Shown here one piece after another: positions 37,916-47,369 of a stretch of 54,545 nt of DNA (positions within the stretch are counted from its first letter, which is position 1; each line of letters opens with the position of its first letter). The position numbers and the translations under genes were made by a program. The notes below the pieces were generated by a model. That model was not told the origin of the DNA. It ran no database searches and saw only the letters and a list, made by a program, of their open reading frames with translations. Source of the stretch: Gammaproteobacteria bacterium (GTDB taxonomy: Bacteria > Pseudomonadota > Gammaproteobacteria > DSM-16500); contig JABDBD010000018.1 of NCBI GenBank assembly GCA_013288815.1, forward strand, positions 1,478-56,022. The letters are read 5' to 3'.

Positions 37916-38575
37916 ATGGGCAAACACCTTTCTCAAAAAGTAAATGTGATATTACCTTCTGTATTTATCATTATTTGTATAGTTTTTTATTTTTTTATTA
38001 TTCGGCCTCAACAAGATTATTATTACGCTCATTATGTAAAAATTAATGGGATCTATTTGCTAAAGCCACTAGAAATTTCAAATTTTGAATTAATTGATAA
38101 TCACAGTACTACTTTCACTAAAAATAACTTAAAAGGTCATTGGACTCTGTTGTTTTTTGGATTTACGCATTGCAGTGTAGTGTGCCCTACCACGATGGCC
38201 AGACTGAATGAAACGTACAAGATATTAGAAAAAACGCTGCCAAATAAGCAGCTTCCTCAGATTGTATTTATCTCTATTGATCCTGATCATGATTCGATTG
38301 ACAGATTAAATCAATATGTTGCTTCATTTAATCCACATTTTATCAGTGCAAAAACAACAATTGAAAAAACAGCTGCACTAGAGAAACAATTTCATGCGAC
38401 ATCAACAAAAATATTGGAAGAAAATCAAGAACCCAATCTTGACACAATAACGCATAGTTCTGAGATTATATTAGTGAATCCAGAAGCTAACATTCAAGCG
38501 TACTTTTATTATCCGCCCCAATCAGACCGTCTTGCGGAAGACTATCATGCAATATTGAAAAAAAACAGAAACTGA
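37916..38575 (+). CDS. Sco1/SenC-family copper chaperone
   Basis: The 219-residue membrane-anchored thioredoxin-fold protein has one N-terminal helix (residues about 12-29) and a periplasmic domain with the copper motif CxxxC (FTHCSVVCP; Cys86 and Cys90) and the third ligand His180 in ITHSSEI. FISIDPDHDSIDRLNQYVASF is the family signature strand-helix. Sco proteins deliver copper to the CuA site of cytochrome c oxidase or act as thiol reductases. No oxidase genes are nearby. It precedes the MHYT/c-di-GMP genes but is separated from them by a palindromic element. Confidence 0.93.
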   Translation: MGKHLSQKVNVILPSVFIIICIVFYFFIIRPQQDYYYAHYVKINGIYLLKPLEISNFELIDNHSTTFTKNNLKGHWTLLFFGFTHCSVVCPTTMARLNETYKILEKTLPNKQLPQIVFISIDPDHDSIDRLNQYVASFNPHFISAKTTIEKTAALEKQFHATSTKILEENQEPNLDTITHSSEIILVNPEANIQAYFYYPPQSDRLAEDYHAILKKNRN

Positions 38576-38654
38576 AAGATAAATATATCTAGTCTATTCA
38601 AACAGAAGAAACTTAAATCAACACATTGTTTATTGAATGTCTTATAATGATAGC

Positions 38655-38821
38655 ATATACCTCTTGTACCTGAATATCTGGGTTTTTGGCGCCCAGATGT
38701 GGGGCAGGTTGTATCCTAAAAAATATGAGTATAGTTATTCATATAGGAATATTTTTTAGGATACAAGATGTCTCGCAGATGGGATGCCAAAAACCCAGAT
38801 ATTCAGGTACGAGAGGTATAT
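38655..38821. mobile_element. TA-flanked 160-bp palindromic miniature element
   Basis: The outer arms (38655-38690 and 38786-38821) are complementary with one mismatch over 36 bp. The inner arms (38709-38726 and 38749-38766) are perfectly complementary over 18 bp. TA flanks the CCTCT...AGAGG ends (38658-38659 and 38817-38818), consistent with mariner/IS630-type insertion. No coding capacity. It lies between the Sco gene and the GGDEF-EAL regulator gene and ends 72 bp before the latter. Confidence 0.75.
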
Positions 38822-38893
38822 ATATCAAGTAAAAGTTCTTAGAGCTAATTTTTGTTATTTTTTCCAACTTACGACCCTAAAAAGAGGTGCGTA

Positions 38894-41137
38894 ATGAGCG
38901 AAAAATTTAGACTGATGATCATCGATGATAATCCTTCTATTCATCAGGATTTTATTAAAATCTTAAAAACAGAATCGGCCAACGAGATTGATAAGCTAAG
39001 CGTTGAATTATTTGGCGAAACTCAAAATGCACCTGATCTTCCACAATTTGAAATTGACGTCGCCTCTCAGGGGCAAGATGGTGTTAAAAAAATTAGTGAA
39101 GCATTAGAGAGAGGTGAACCTTTTGCGCTTGCGTTTGTTGATATACGTATGCCTCCCGGTTGGGATGGGATAGAAACGATAAAACGTATTTGGCAGATAG
39201 ACAAAAATATCCAGATTGTTATTTGCACTGCTTACTCAGATTATTCATGGGAAGATACTGTTGTACATTTAGGAAAAACCGACAACTTATTAATTTTAAA
39301 AAAACCTTTTGATAGCGTCTCTGTAAGGCAGTTAGCAAGCGCGCTAACGACAAAGTGGATGTTGGCTGAAAAAACTCGTGATTATACCTCGACATTAAAG
39401 CAGCAGGTAGATGACAAAACGTTATCGCTGCAAAAATCTCTCTCTTTAATTAAGTCAACATTTGAATCTTCAAGTGATGGCATTATTCTGACAAATCTTG
39501 AGGGAGAGATTATTGATTACAACAGTAAACTTGTCACTATGTTACAAGTTCCACAATTTATATTAGACATGAGAAGTGAAGATAAATTTTTAAAGTACCT
39601 CGATGATCAATCAGAGGAAGGTGAAAATTTTTTAAAAAAAATGCGAGAGCTAAAACATCATCCAGACGACATTAGTATTGATGTTATTAAACTTACAAAT
39701 GGCAAAATTTTTGAGTGTTATTCACAGCCGCATAAACTTAACGATAAAATAATAGGTCGGATATTAGATTTTCGTGACATTACTAAGCGAGCCTTGTTGG
39801 AACAAAAGTTACAACATCAAGCAACACATGATACGCTCACTGGATTGGCAAATCGTGTTTTGCTGCTTGATAAGCTTAAATTAGCCATAAAGACCTCTCA
39901 ACAATGTCACTCATCTTTTTCCGTCCTTTTTATTGATTTTGATCGATTTAAATTAATTAATGATAGTCTTAGTCATTTAGCTGGAGATGAATTATTAAAA
40001 ATCGCAGCACAACGATTGCTAGCGGCTGTTCGCTCTGGAGATTCTCTTGCTCGGCTTGGCGGAGATGAGTTTGTCATTATTTTAATGAACATTGAGAAAG
40101 AAAAAGATATTGAAGCGAAAGTAGGAAAGCTAATCAGTATTTTCCAAGAGCCATTTAATATTGAGAACAGGCAAGTCATTATCACATTAAGCATAGGCAT
40201 TAGCATGTATCCTAAAGATGGCGCGACCGTTAATGAACTTCTTCGCAATGCTGATGCTGCTATGTACGCCGCAAAAGCTCAAAAAGGAAATAATTATAAA
40301 TTTTTCACTGCTCAAATGAACACAGAAAATCTTGCTATTTTGGATAAAGAAATAGAACTCAGACAGGCCATTGCTAAAGAAGAATTTTTTCTACAATATC
40401 AACCACAAATTGATTCAGTTAGTGAAAAATTAGTTGCAGTAGAAGCGTTGATTCGCTGGAACCATCCAACAAGAGGAATTCTTTTGCCTATAGATTTCAT
40501 TCCGCTTGCTGAAGAAACTGGGCTGATTGTATTTATGGGCGAATGGGTGTTAAGAAAGGCATGCGCTCAAAATAAAGCATGGCAAGATGCTGGATTTCCT
40601 CCAATTCGAGTGGCTGTTAATGTCACAGCACAGCAATTTAAACAAGAACTAAGCTTCGTAGAAACTGTTAAAAATATTTTGCAAGAAACAAAGCTAGAGG
40701 CAAAATATCTGGAGTTAGAACTAACGGAAAATGTTATTCTGAGCAATCTGGAAATTATTCGAACAGCTGCAGAGTTAAAAAAATTAGGTGTTATTATCGC
40801 AATTGATGACTTTGGTACAGGATATTCCAGCTTGAGTTATTTACATAAAATCCCATTAGACAGACTAAAAATAGATAGATCTTTTATTCAGCATATTCAG
40901 TCTAATAAAGATGATGAGGTTATCATCCGCGCAGTGATTGCAATGGCAAAAAATTTAAATCTAGAAGTTCTTGCTGAAGGTGTTGAGACACTTGATCAAT
41001 TAAACTTTTTAAAAAAAAATCAATGTAATGATGTGCAAGGTTTTTATTTTAGTAAACCATTGTCAGCAAATGACCTAGAGAACTATTTCAACCAACACAC
41101 ACAAGTTGCTAATAAGAAATCTCAGGAGGGTGAATGA
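38894..41137 (+). CDS. Response regulator with PAS, GGDEF and EAL domains
   Basis: The 747-residue protein starts at the ATG at 38894, with GAGGTG upstream. Order: receiver domain (residues 5-150) with acidic pocket Asp11/Asp12, phosphoacceptor Asp83 in FVDIRMP and Lys-Pro at 137-138; PAS-like domain (about 175-300); GGDEF domain with intact RLGGDEF (389-393); EAL domain with intact EAL (517-519), ELTEN, DDFGTGYSSL and AEGVET. Both catalytic sites look competent, so it may make and break cyclic di-GMP, with one activity probably dominant. The downstream kinase gene overlaps it by four bases and is the likely phosphodonor. Confidence 0.94.
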   Translation: MSEKFRLMIIDDNPSIHQDFIKILKTESANEIDKLSVELFGETQNAPDLPQFEIDVASQGQDGVKKISEALERGEPFALAFVDIRMPPGWDGIETIKRIWQIDKNIQIVICTAYSDYSWEDTVVHLGKTDNLLILKKPFDSVSVRQLASALTTKWMLAEKTRDYTSTLKQQVDDKTLSLQKSLSLIKSTFESSSDGIILTNLEGEIIDYNSKLVTMLQVPQFILDMRSEDKFLKYLDDQSEEGENFLKKMRELKHHPDDISIDVIKLTNGKIFECYSQPHKLNDKIIGRILDFRDITKRALLEQKLQHQATHDTLTGLANRVLLLDKLKLAIKTSQQCHSSFSVLFIDFDRFKLINDSLSHLAGDELLKIAAQRLLAAVRSGDSLARLGGDEFVIILMNIEKEKDIEAKVGKLISIFQEPFNIENRQVIITLSIGISMYPKDGATVNELLRNADAAMYAAKAQKGNNYKFFTAQMNTENLAILDKEIELRQAIAKEEFFLQYQPQIDSVSEKLVAVEALIRWNHPTRGILLPIDFIPLAEETGLIVFMGEWVLRKACAQNKAWQDAGFPPIRVAVNVTAQQFKQELSFVETVKNILQETKLEAKYLELELTENVILSNLEIIRTAAELKKLGVIIAIDDFGTGYSSLSYLHKIPLDRLKIDRSFIQHIQSNKDDEVIIRAVIAMAKNLNLEVLAEGVETLDQLNFLKKNQCNDVQGFYFSKPLSANDLENYFNQHTQVANKKSQEGE

Positions 41138-42744
41138 TTTTTGATATATTTCAGACATTGCCAATTCCTAACAACCATCTGCAAGGTTCCTATGATGTTC
41201 GTTTAATTCTATTATCATTTATAGTTGCGATGTCTGCATCCTATATTGCGCTTGATTTAACGGGACGCTTAAGAGATGCCAACAATACCGAGGCCAGTAG
41301 ACTGTTGTGGCTTATAGGTGGTTCTGTAGCAATGGGAGCAGGTATTTGGGCTATGCATTTCATTGGAATGTTATCATTTACTATTCCAGGAGTATCCCTG
41401 CGGTATGATCCATTCTGGACGGTTTTTTCATTGCTAGTTGCTATCATTGCATCTAGTTTTGCTCTTTATTTATTACAATCTACTACGATTCGTCTAGAAC
41501 ACTATATTGTTGGAGGAATTGTATTAGGGTTAGCAATTGCTTCTATGCATTATACAGGAATGGAAGCTTTATTAATCACTTTAAATATTCGTTACTTGCC
41601 GAGTATATTTTTTCTCTCAATTTTAATAGCCATTGTGGCTTCGGAAGCTGCTATTTGGATGGCTCTGAAAAGTAATCAAGTTATTTTGCGAATACGCGGA
41701 CGTATTAAACTTATCAGTGCATTTATTATGGGAATTGCTATTTGTGGTATGCATTACACTGGAATGGCTGCTTCGATCTTTACGCCTCTTTGTATAGTAA
41801 CGACAATCTCAAAAACAGAAGCATTTGACCCCTCATACTTATCAGTCATTATAGCTACTGTCACATTTGTTATATTAAGTATTGCATTTTTAGCTTCGAA
41901 CTACAAAGAAGGACTTAATCAGCAGCAGCTTGAAAGGGCACGTCAATTAGGAATGGCTGAGATTTCTGCCAGCGTATTACATAATGTGGGTAATGTATTA
42001 AATAGCGTGAAAATATCAACTGACTCAATTGCTGAGCGAGTTTCAGAATCAAAGTTAATGGGATTAGATAAGTTATCTGTACTTTTGAATGAACATAAAC
42101 ACAATTTCACTGATTTTTTTCAAGAGCCTCAAGGAGTTAAAGTAGTAAGTTATATCGACATGCTCGCAAAATATTGGCGTGATGAAAAAAACGCTATTTT
42201 GAATGAGATCAATCAGTTAAATAAAAATTTAGAATTAATAACTGAAACAATATCTACCCAACAAGAATTAAGCAAAACAACAGATTTCCAACAGCTGTTC
42301 TCAGTTAATGAGCTACTAGATGAGGCTTTGCTAATTACAGGGCTTTCTATAAGTAAAGCAATCCGTGTTGAAAAACATTATGATAAAATAAAACCTACAA
42401 AATCCGACAAAGTAAAGCTATTACAAGTTTTAGTAAACTTAATGCATAACTCAAAAGATGCACTGATGGAATCATCTCAGAAAAATAAATTAATGATTCT
42501 AAAAACCTTGAAAATTAAAAATGAAAAAATCAGAATCGAAATTTCTGATAATGGCATTGGTATTTCACCAAAAAACCTTAATAAAATTTTTCGCTATGGA
42601 TTTACGACAAAAGTATTAGGCCATGGCTTTGGATTGCATACAAGCGCTCTTTCCATCAATGCAATAGGTGGAGAGATCAGCGTAAAAAGCGAAGGCCTGC
42701 GCAAAGGAGCAACTTTTATTATCGATCTTCCTGTTAGAAATTAG
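41134..42744 (+). CDS. MHYT-domain sensor histidine kinase
   Basis: The 536-residue protein starts at an ATG overlapping the regulator's stop (ATGA) behind a strong AGGAGGGTGA site. Residues about 20-255 are a seven-helix MHYT sensor with three repeats (MHFIGM, MHYTGM, MHYTGM), proposed to bind a diatomic gas through a metal such as copper. A DHp-like helix follows with His283 in SVLHNVGNVLNS. The HATPase has N box NLMHNSKDAL, G1 DNGIGI, F box FRYGFTT and G2 GHGFGLH. A complete two-component system with the upstream c-di-GMP regulator is inferred from overlap. Confidence 0.93.
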   Translation: MIFDIFQTLPIPNNHLQGSYDVRLILLSFIVAMSASYIALDLTGRLRDANNTEASRLLWLIGGSVAMGAGIWAMHFIGMLSFTIPGVSLRYDPFWTVFSLLVAIIASSFALYLLQSTTIRLEHYIVGGIVLGLAIASMHYTGMEALLITLNIRYLPSIFFLSILIAIVASEAAIWMALKSNQVILRIRGRIKLISAFIMGIAICGMHYTGMAASIFTPLCIVTTISKTEAFDPSYLSVIIATVTFVILSIAFLASNYKEGLNQQQLERARQLGMAEISASVLHNVGNVLNSVKISTDSIAERVSESKLMGLDKLSVLLNEHKHNFTDFFQEPQGVKVVSYIDMLAKYWRDEKNAILNEINQLNKNLELITETISTQQELSKTTDFQQLFSVNELLDEALLITGLSISKAIRVEKHYDKIKPTKSDKVKLLQVLVNLMHNSKDALMESSQKNKLMILKTLKIKNEKIRIEISDNGIGISPKNLNKIFRYGFTTKVLGHGFGLHTSALSINAIGGEISVKSEGLRKGATFIIDLPVRN

Positions 42745-44059
42745 CGTCCCAAACACCTTTGGCATTCAATCGATAATTCAGCCAAATTTCAGGTAAGTTA
42801 TGCACTTTCTCTTTTAAAGAATACATCTGTCCACCATTGATCGGTGTTGCAAAATGCCAATCGATTCCTGCTGATGCCTGACAAACTTTTTCACCTTCTT
42901 CCCAGTGTCCAACATAGGGAACCACTTGAAATTCCAGAGACTGTTTGTTCTGACAAACAAAACCCGAGACGGTTGTTGATGTGCAAGGTACATTTTCAAT
43001 GCCTTCACCATTTTTGTAGACAGCACACTCTCCTTGATTTTGCATAGGATAATTCGGCGCCCAACTCCAAATATTTGCCGCCAATCTTTCGTCGTTAATC
43101 GTTAACATATCCATCGTGGGCCAATTCACATCGCAACGCATGAGGTCTTTGATATCATTAGAATATAATTTGCGAGTGGGTTTTCCCATACTTGACAACA
43201 CGGTTCTATCTTCAAAAATACGCCAAATATTTTTATGCTGAGGATCATCAACAAACACGGTTTGTTTTGCACAGAGTGGATAATCTTTAAAATCGTCATC
43301 ATACGATGAATCTAAAATTCGATAGGGATTCGCTCCTTTACTCTCGCCTATTCCTGCAAATACAACATCATTCCAGAAAATCGGAAAACGGTCTTGCTCT
43401 TGATAAGCATCCACATCACAGCCTTTGGTAACGATAATAAGTTGTTTTCCCGCTTTTAGAATATCAGCTTTTGACAATGTCGTTGGAAATTCAACACAAC
43501 TCGCTGGCTGCTGAGTACTAGCACGCACAGACGCGGGTCTAAAAATATAATTGCCAACATAATTATTCAAATAGAAAGCTAAACGCGGCTCATGTCCATC
43601 GAGGGCACGATCAAAATACAGAAAAACAACTTCATTAGGATTCGTTTGCAGCCAGTTGCGTAGCTCCTCTAATCCTTCCACCACAGGCCGATCAAACACA
43701 CTGCAACCTAAATGATTACTCAAGCCATGGCATAATAAAACATCTTTAGAAAATTTTGTTCCCGTATACCAATGCACATCAAATTCAATGCTGCGCACAC
43801 CCATTTCTAGTTGATCATAAATCGAAATTTGTTGATTGGGATCCACATAACGAACAAACGGAATTTGATAAGCGACGGAGTTTTCTGAGTTATGCGTGCC
43901 GATGAAGGTCGCTTGATTCATGGGGACATTTACATCTATTTGGCGTTGTAGTGCGAGCGTTTTTGCAACCCAAGAATTTTTGAAATCATCTGATAGTTGA
44001 GCATACGCTTGTGCGCTAATCATAGACATTAGAATAAGAGAGCTAATTAAACTACGCAT
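42734..44059 (-). CDS. Secreted PI-PLC-like phosphodiesterase
   Basis: The protein has 441 residues from the ATG 44057-44059, with AAAAGG upstream. Residues 1-20 are a signal peptide (cleavage after AQAYA). The PLC-like TIM-barrel hallmarks follow: FIGTHNSEN (His56), MGVRSIEFDVHW (Glu92, Asp94) and LLCHGL (His111). The C-terminal 110 residues contain Cys/Trp-rich stretches (GECAVYKNG, VPCTSTTVSGFVCQN, WEEGEKVCQ) that recall lectin-like domains found behind similar enzymes; this part is inference. Likely exported through the cell envelope; a host phosphoinositide or glycerophospholipid target is possible. The 3' end overlaps the convergent kinase gene by 11 bp. Confidence 0.85.
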   Translation of the reverse strand: MRSLISSLILMSMISAQAYAQLSDDFKNSWVAKTLALQRQIDVNVPMNQATFIGTHNSENSVAYQIPFVRYVDPNQQISIYDQLEMGVRSIEFDVHWYTGTKFSKDVLLCHGLSNHLGCSVFDRPVVEGLEELRNWLQTNPNEVVFLYFDRALDGHEPRLAFYLNNYVGNYIFRPASVRASTQQPASCVEFPTTLSKADILKAGKQLIIVTKGCDVDAYQEQDRFPIFWNDVVFAGIGESKGANPYRILDSSYDDDFKDYPLCAKQTVFVDDPQHKNIWRIFEDRTVLSSMGKPTRKLYSNDIKDLMRCDVNWPTMDMLTINDERLAANIWSWAPNYPMQNQGECAVYKNGEGIENVPCTSTTVSGFVCQNKQSLEFQVVPYVGHWEEGEKVCQASAGIDWHFATPINGGQMYSLKEKVHNLPEIWLNYRLNAKGVWDANF

Positions 44060-44104
44060 ATCTGTTACCTTTTTAGAAAACAGGCAGCAGAATAGCATAC
44101 TACA

Positions 44105-45211
44105 TTATAATCTCAAACCTTGTGGATTTAATGCTTCATATCGTGTCTTTTTGATTTCACCATAAGAGTCTTCATCTAATCCTGTCCCAGGCAATATTGC
44201 TATTAAATTTTCAGCCTCGTCAGGCAACGATTTATTATTATTTAAAATTCGAATTAACTTTTTTGAAACCTCAGAATCTTCCAGCAAATAAGCATCACAG
44301 AAAAATTCCATCGACATGAAGTAATATTTATTTGCAGTTGATGGGTTGTCATGCAATGCAAAATAATCTCCTAGCGCCAACAAAATCTGACCTGCTCGAT
44401 AATATCCAATGGAATGATACGCTGTTAGCATTTTCACATCATATAAAATTTCAGACTCGATTTTTTCAATAGGTATGTTTTCTTCAGATAATTTTGTTTG
44501 ATTAATCATACAACGAAAATTTAACGCTGAATACAATCCTAACTCACAAGCCGAAGATAAAAGATCAATGTCATATATTTTATTATCCATCTTTTTTGAT
44601 TCTTCAAACTTTGTCAAAACATACGGCGCAACAAATTGTGAAAATACAGGAATTGTAGTTTTTTTATCAGGAGAAGTTAATACAAAATAGATATGAAGTT
44701 GTTCGTCACTATTTGACTCAGATATAGTTTCATTTTTTTTCTTTAACGAGTTTGCCCAGTGCATAGCAAGCTCAGAGCTCTCTTCACAGAACGTTGAAAA
44801 AGATCCACTTGCTTGCGCAAAATTATAAATTATACTTCCAGTATAGGTTTTTAATGTATTTAAAGCTTCCTTTCTGTCACTTTCTGAATAATCTAGACGA
44901 CTACTCACAATCAGCGCTAATTTACTTTTTTCAGCAGGTGTTAATTGTTTAGATCTATCAATTAAATCATGAAGGAGTTCTTTTAGGGATATCTTTTTTT
45001 CATTAGACACTATTTTTTGACGTTCGTTAAAAATATCCTTCAATAGGTTAATCGTAGCTGATATTAAATGCTGATCACTAGCAGTTAATTCTTCCGATAC
45101 TAAAGTTGTTAAAGTATCCAATGCTTGTGACAACATTGCAGCAGGTAAAAAAAATTTTTCGACTACTTTGAATGCTGGAAGCTGGCTATCATCTATTTTT
45201 TTGTGAAACAT
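44105..45211 (-). CDS. Unknown helical protein (368 aa), effector-like
   Basis: The ATG at 45211 has AAGGAAAA upstream. The 368-residue soluble protein is largely alpha-helical, with a TPR- or Sel1-like feel in the last third (YYRAGQILLALGDYFAL, ANKYYFMSMEFFCDAYLL). No signal peptide, membrane helix or known domain. It follows the 668-residue coiled-coil gene by only 8 bp, so they form one transcription unit and may act together. Lineage-specific appearance and lack of bacterial housekeeping features suggest a secreted substrate, but I cannot show this. Confidence 0.75.
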   Translation of the reverse strand: MFHKKIDDSQLPAFKVVEKFFLPAAMLSQALDTLTTLVSEELTASDQHLISATINLLKDIFNERQKIVSNEKKISLKELLHDLIDRSKQLTPAEKSKLALIVSSRLDYSESDRKEALNTLKTYTGSIIYNFAQASGSFSTFCEESSELAMHWANSLKKKNETISESNSDEQLHIYFVLTSPDKKTTIPVFSQFVAPYVLTKFEESKKMDNKIYDIDLLSSACELGLYSALNFRCMINQTKLSEENIPIEKIESEILYDVKMLTAYHSIGYYRAGQILLALGDYFALHDNPSTANKYYFMSMEFFCDAYLLEDSEVSKKLIRILNNNKSLPDEAENLIAILPGTGLDEDSYGEIKKTRYEALNPQGLRL

Positions 45212-45219
45212 ATTTTTCC

Positions 45220-47226
45220 TTAATGTGTTATAAATCTTGGCTGTTCTTCAAACGCTACCTTTACTACATAGCGAGCTTGCGGCTCCAATGAATTATTGTT
45301 TGTTGTTAAGGGCTGAATTTGATTATTTTGGCTATCTGAACTAAGTTGCGAAAGAATAGTTAAATCTGGATGCTTCTCAGGATGAACTGTCGCTGAATCT
45401 TTCTTTCCGTATACTTGGGCACGTGGAGATGGTTCTTTCGATTTAAATAAGTTTTTAAAAAATATTTCGACACTATTTCTCCAGGTATTATTTTTTAGGA
45501 TAACTTCTTGGAATAAATTATTCACTTTATTTGAAACTTCTTCACGAATTTTATTTTCATTTTTATCAGGACGCTGGCCAAAAGTCATAGCATTATCTGT
45601 CATCTTAAGAACAAGCGGCCTTAGCTCTTTTGGCATTGGGAGCTTAAATACCTTTATTGAATCTACAATTTGATCCAATTCTTTGAAAAATTTTTGTTGC
45701 TCATCGACCTGAGTATAAATGGAATCATTAGGTGATTGTAGCTTGGTATTATAAAAATTTAGTCTTTCTACAATTTGCCTTTTTAACTTCTCTACTAATT
45801 CAAGCGGTGTTGATTGTAACGCCGTTATATTCACAGTTATGCTACCTATTGTATCCAAACGTTGCTTATCCTTATCTCCATCCTTACCTTCTTCTTTTTT
45901 ATATATTTTTACTTCTTCTTCCTTAGATTTATTTAATGCGCTTTCAAAACAAGCTGATATGTTAGTTAAAATCTTATTACTATCTATTAAAGATATTAAC
46001 GATCCAGTGAAATAATCATTTAAAGTCGACAAAACAGTTTCTTTGAGCTCCTTAAAAGCTGGCACTAAATCATTTAATTTGTTTGATGGCATGCCATCAA
46101 CCAATGTTTGAATGCGACCTAAAATTTTCGTGATATATTGTTCTAAATCCGTATTTTTTTTATTTTCGTCAATCAGATTTAGATTCAAGCAAACTTGTAA
46201 ATCTCCATTAAAAATCCTCAGACCCTCTCTTGCACTATGAAGATACTCAGCAATATACTTATCATCATTACTTAAACTATTTAAAAAATCTTTTTTTTCG
46301 ATTTTTGACAAAAACATTTTCCTTTCAGTTTTATTCTTTAGGAATGAAACATGATCCTGATTAAGCATTGATTCAGGTATAAACATTTTTTTATTCACTA
46401 CTAGGTCTGTTATAAGATTAGATCTTGCCTGCTTTGCTAGCTTTTCTACTACATTGACTAATTTAGGTTTCGTCACAGCCCTTGCCGCTTCTTTAAAGCG
46501 AGCACCAGCTTTATTTTTGGGTGCATCAGAATCATCAGGTAACTTAAAAGCATTTGTTATACGATTAATTTTTTCTTGTTGTTTCTTCAATATTTGACTT
46601 TGTGCTTCCTTTGTTTTTAACCTCTCATTTTCAGCTCGCAATCTATCAAAATAAGCGGTTAAACTAGGGATGGGCTCATATAATTTCAAAATCGAGTCAA
46701 ATCGTTGCTGCAATTTTTTATCACTTTTTTCTATATATTCCTGAGATAAATCATTTTGTTTCGATAGATCATCTTTCTTTGCTTCTTTTGATGCTTCCTC
46801 TTTAGCAGCGCTCAATTTTTTTTTCATGCTCCTCAGTGAACTCTCAGCAATAACTACTTTTTCAATAGCTGGAAAAATGTCATCTGGCTTACAGTCGTAT
46901 TCGCCTAAAACACTCTTTATTTTTTCTACTTCCTGATCCCACTTTTTCTTACTTTTATCATAAATATTCTTTAAACTTCCCTTTTTATTTTCATTTTCAG
47001 ACATGGCATCTCTTATTTCTACTATTTTTGCTACCATTTCTTTTATCAACTCATCAAACTTTTTCTTTTCTTCACCCTCAAGCACTTTAGAGGTCGGATC
47101 ATCTTCATTAATTTTTGTTTTAGACTTAATCTTAGCAATTTCAGCATCAAGTCGTTGCTTGAAAATTACAAGCGAACTTTTTAATGTTTCTTGTTCCCTT
47201 GACAAAAATTCATAGGATTTACTCAT
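45220..47226 (-). CDS. Large coiled-coil protein (668 aa), effector-like
   Basis: The 668-residue protein is very rich in Lys, Glu, Asp, Ser and Asn. Long coiled coils occupy residues about 1-65 and 95-225 (FKQRLDAEIAKIKSK, DELIKEMVAKIVEIRDAM, SSLRSMKKKLSAAKEEASKEAKK); a helical middle and a polar tail (residues about 600-650, PSPRAQVYGKK, ending VAFEEQPRFITH) follow. No signal peptide or membrane helix. No family recognised. The weak GAG ribosome site and absence of an obvious promoter leave expression unclear. First gene of a two-gene unit with the 368-residue protein. Confidence 0.75.
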   Translation of the reverse strand: MSKSYEFLSREQETLKSSLVIFKQRLDAEIAKIKSKTKINEDDPTSKVLEGEEKKKFDELIKEMVAKIVEIRDAMSENENKKGSLKNIYDKSKKKWDQEVEKIKSVLGEYDCKPDDIFPAIEKVVIAESSLRSMKKKLSAAKEEASKEAKKDDLSKQNDLSQEYIEKSDKKLQQRFDSILKLYEPIPSLTAYFDRLRAENERLKTKEAQSQILKKQQEKINRITNAFKLPDDSDAPKNKAGARFKEAARAVTKPKLVNVVEKLAKQARSNLITDLVVNKKMFIPESMLNQDHVSFLKNKTERKMFLSKIEKKDFLNSLSNDDKYIAEYLHSAREGLRIFNGDLQVCLNLNLIDENKKNTDLEQYITKILGRIQTLVDGMPSNKLNDLVPAFKELKETVLSTLNDYFTGSLISLIDSNKILTNISACFESALNKSKEEEVKIYKKEEGKDGDKDKQRLDTIGSITVNITALQSTPLELVEKLKRQIVERLNFYNTKLQSPNDSIYTQVDEQQKFFKELDQIVDSIKVFKLPMPKELRPLVLKMTDNAMTFGQRPDKNENKIREEVSNKVNNLFQEVILKNNTWRNSVEIFFKNLFKSKEPSPRAQVYGKKDSATVHPEKHPDLTILSQLSSDSQNNQIQPLTTNNNSLEPQARYVVKVAFEEQPRFITH

Positions 47227-47369
47227 AATATCTCGTGTCCAAAACTCATGTTTTATTTAATTAATTATAGCAACTAAATTAACTATGTGTTTTTTCCTGA
47301 AGGCAATAATTTCAGCAGATATTTTTAATTAAATGAAGACGTTAGGTTGAAAGGCATCAGCAAACAATC

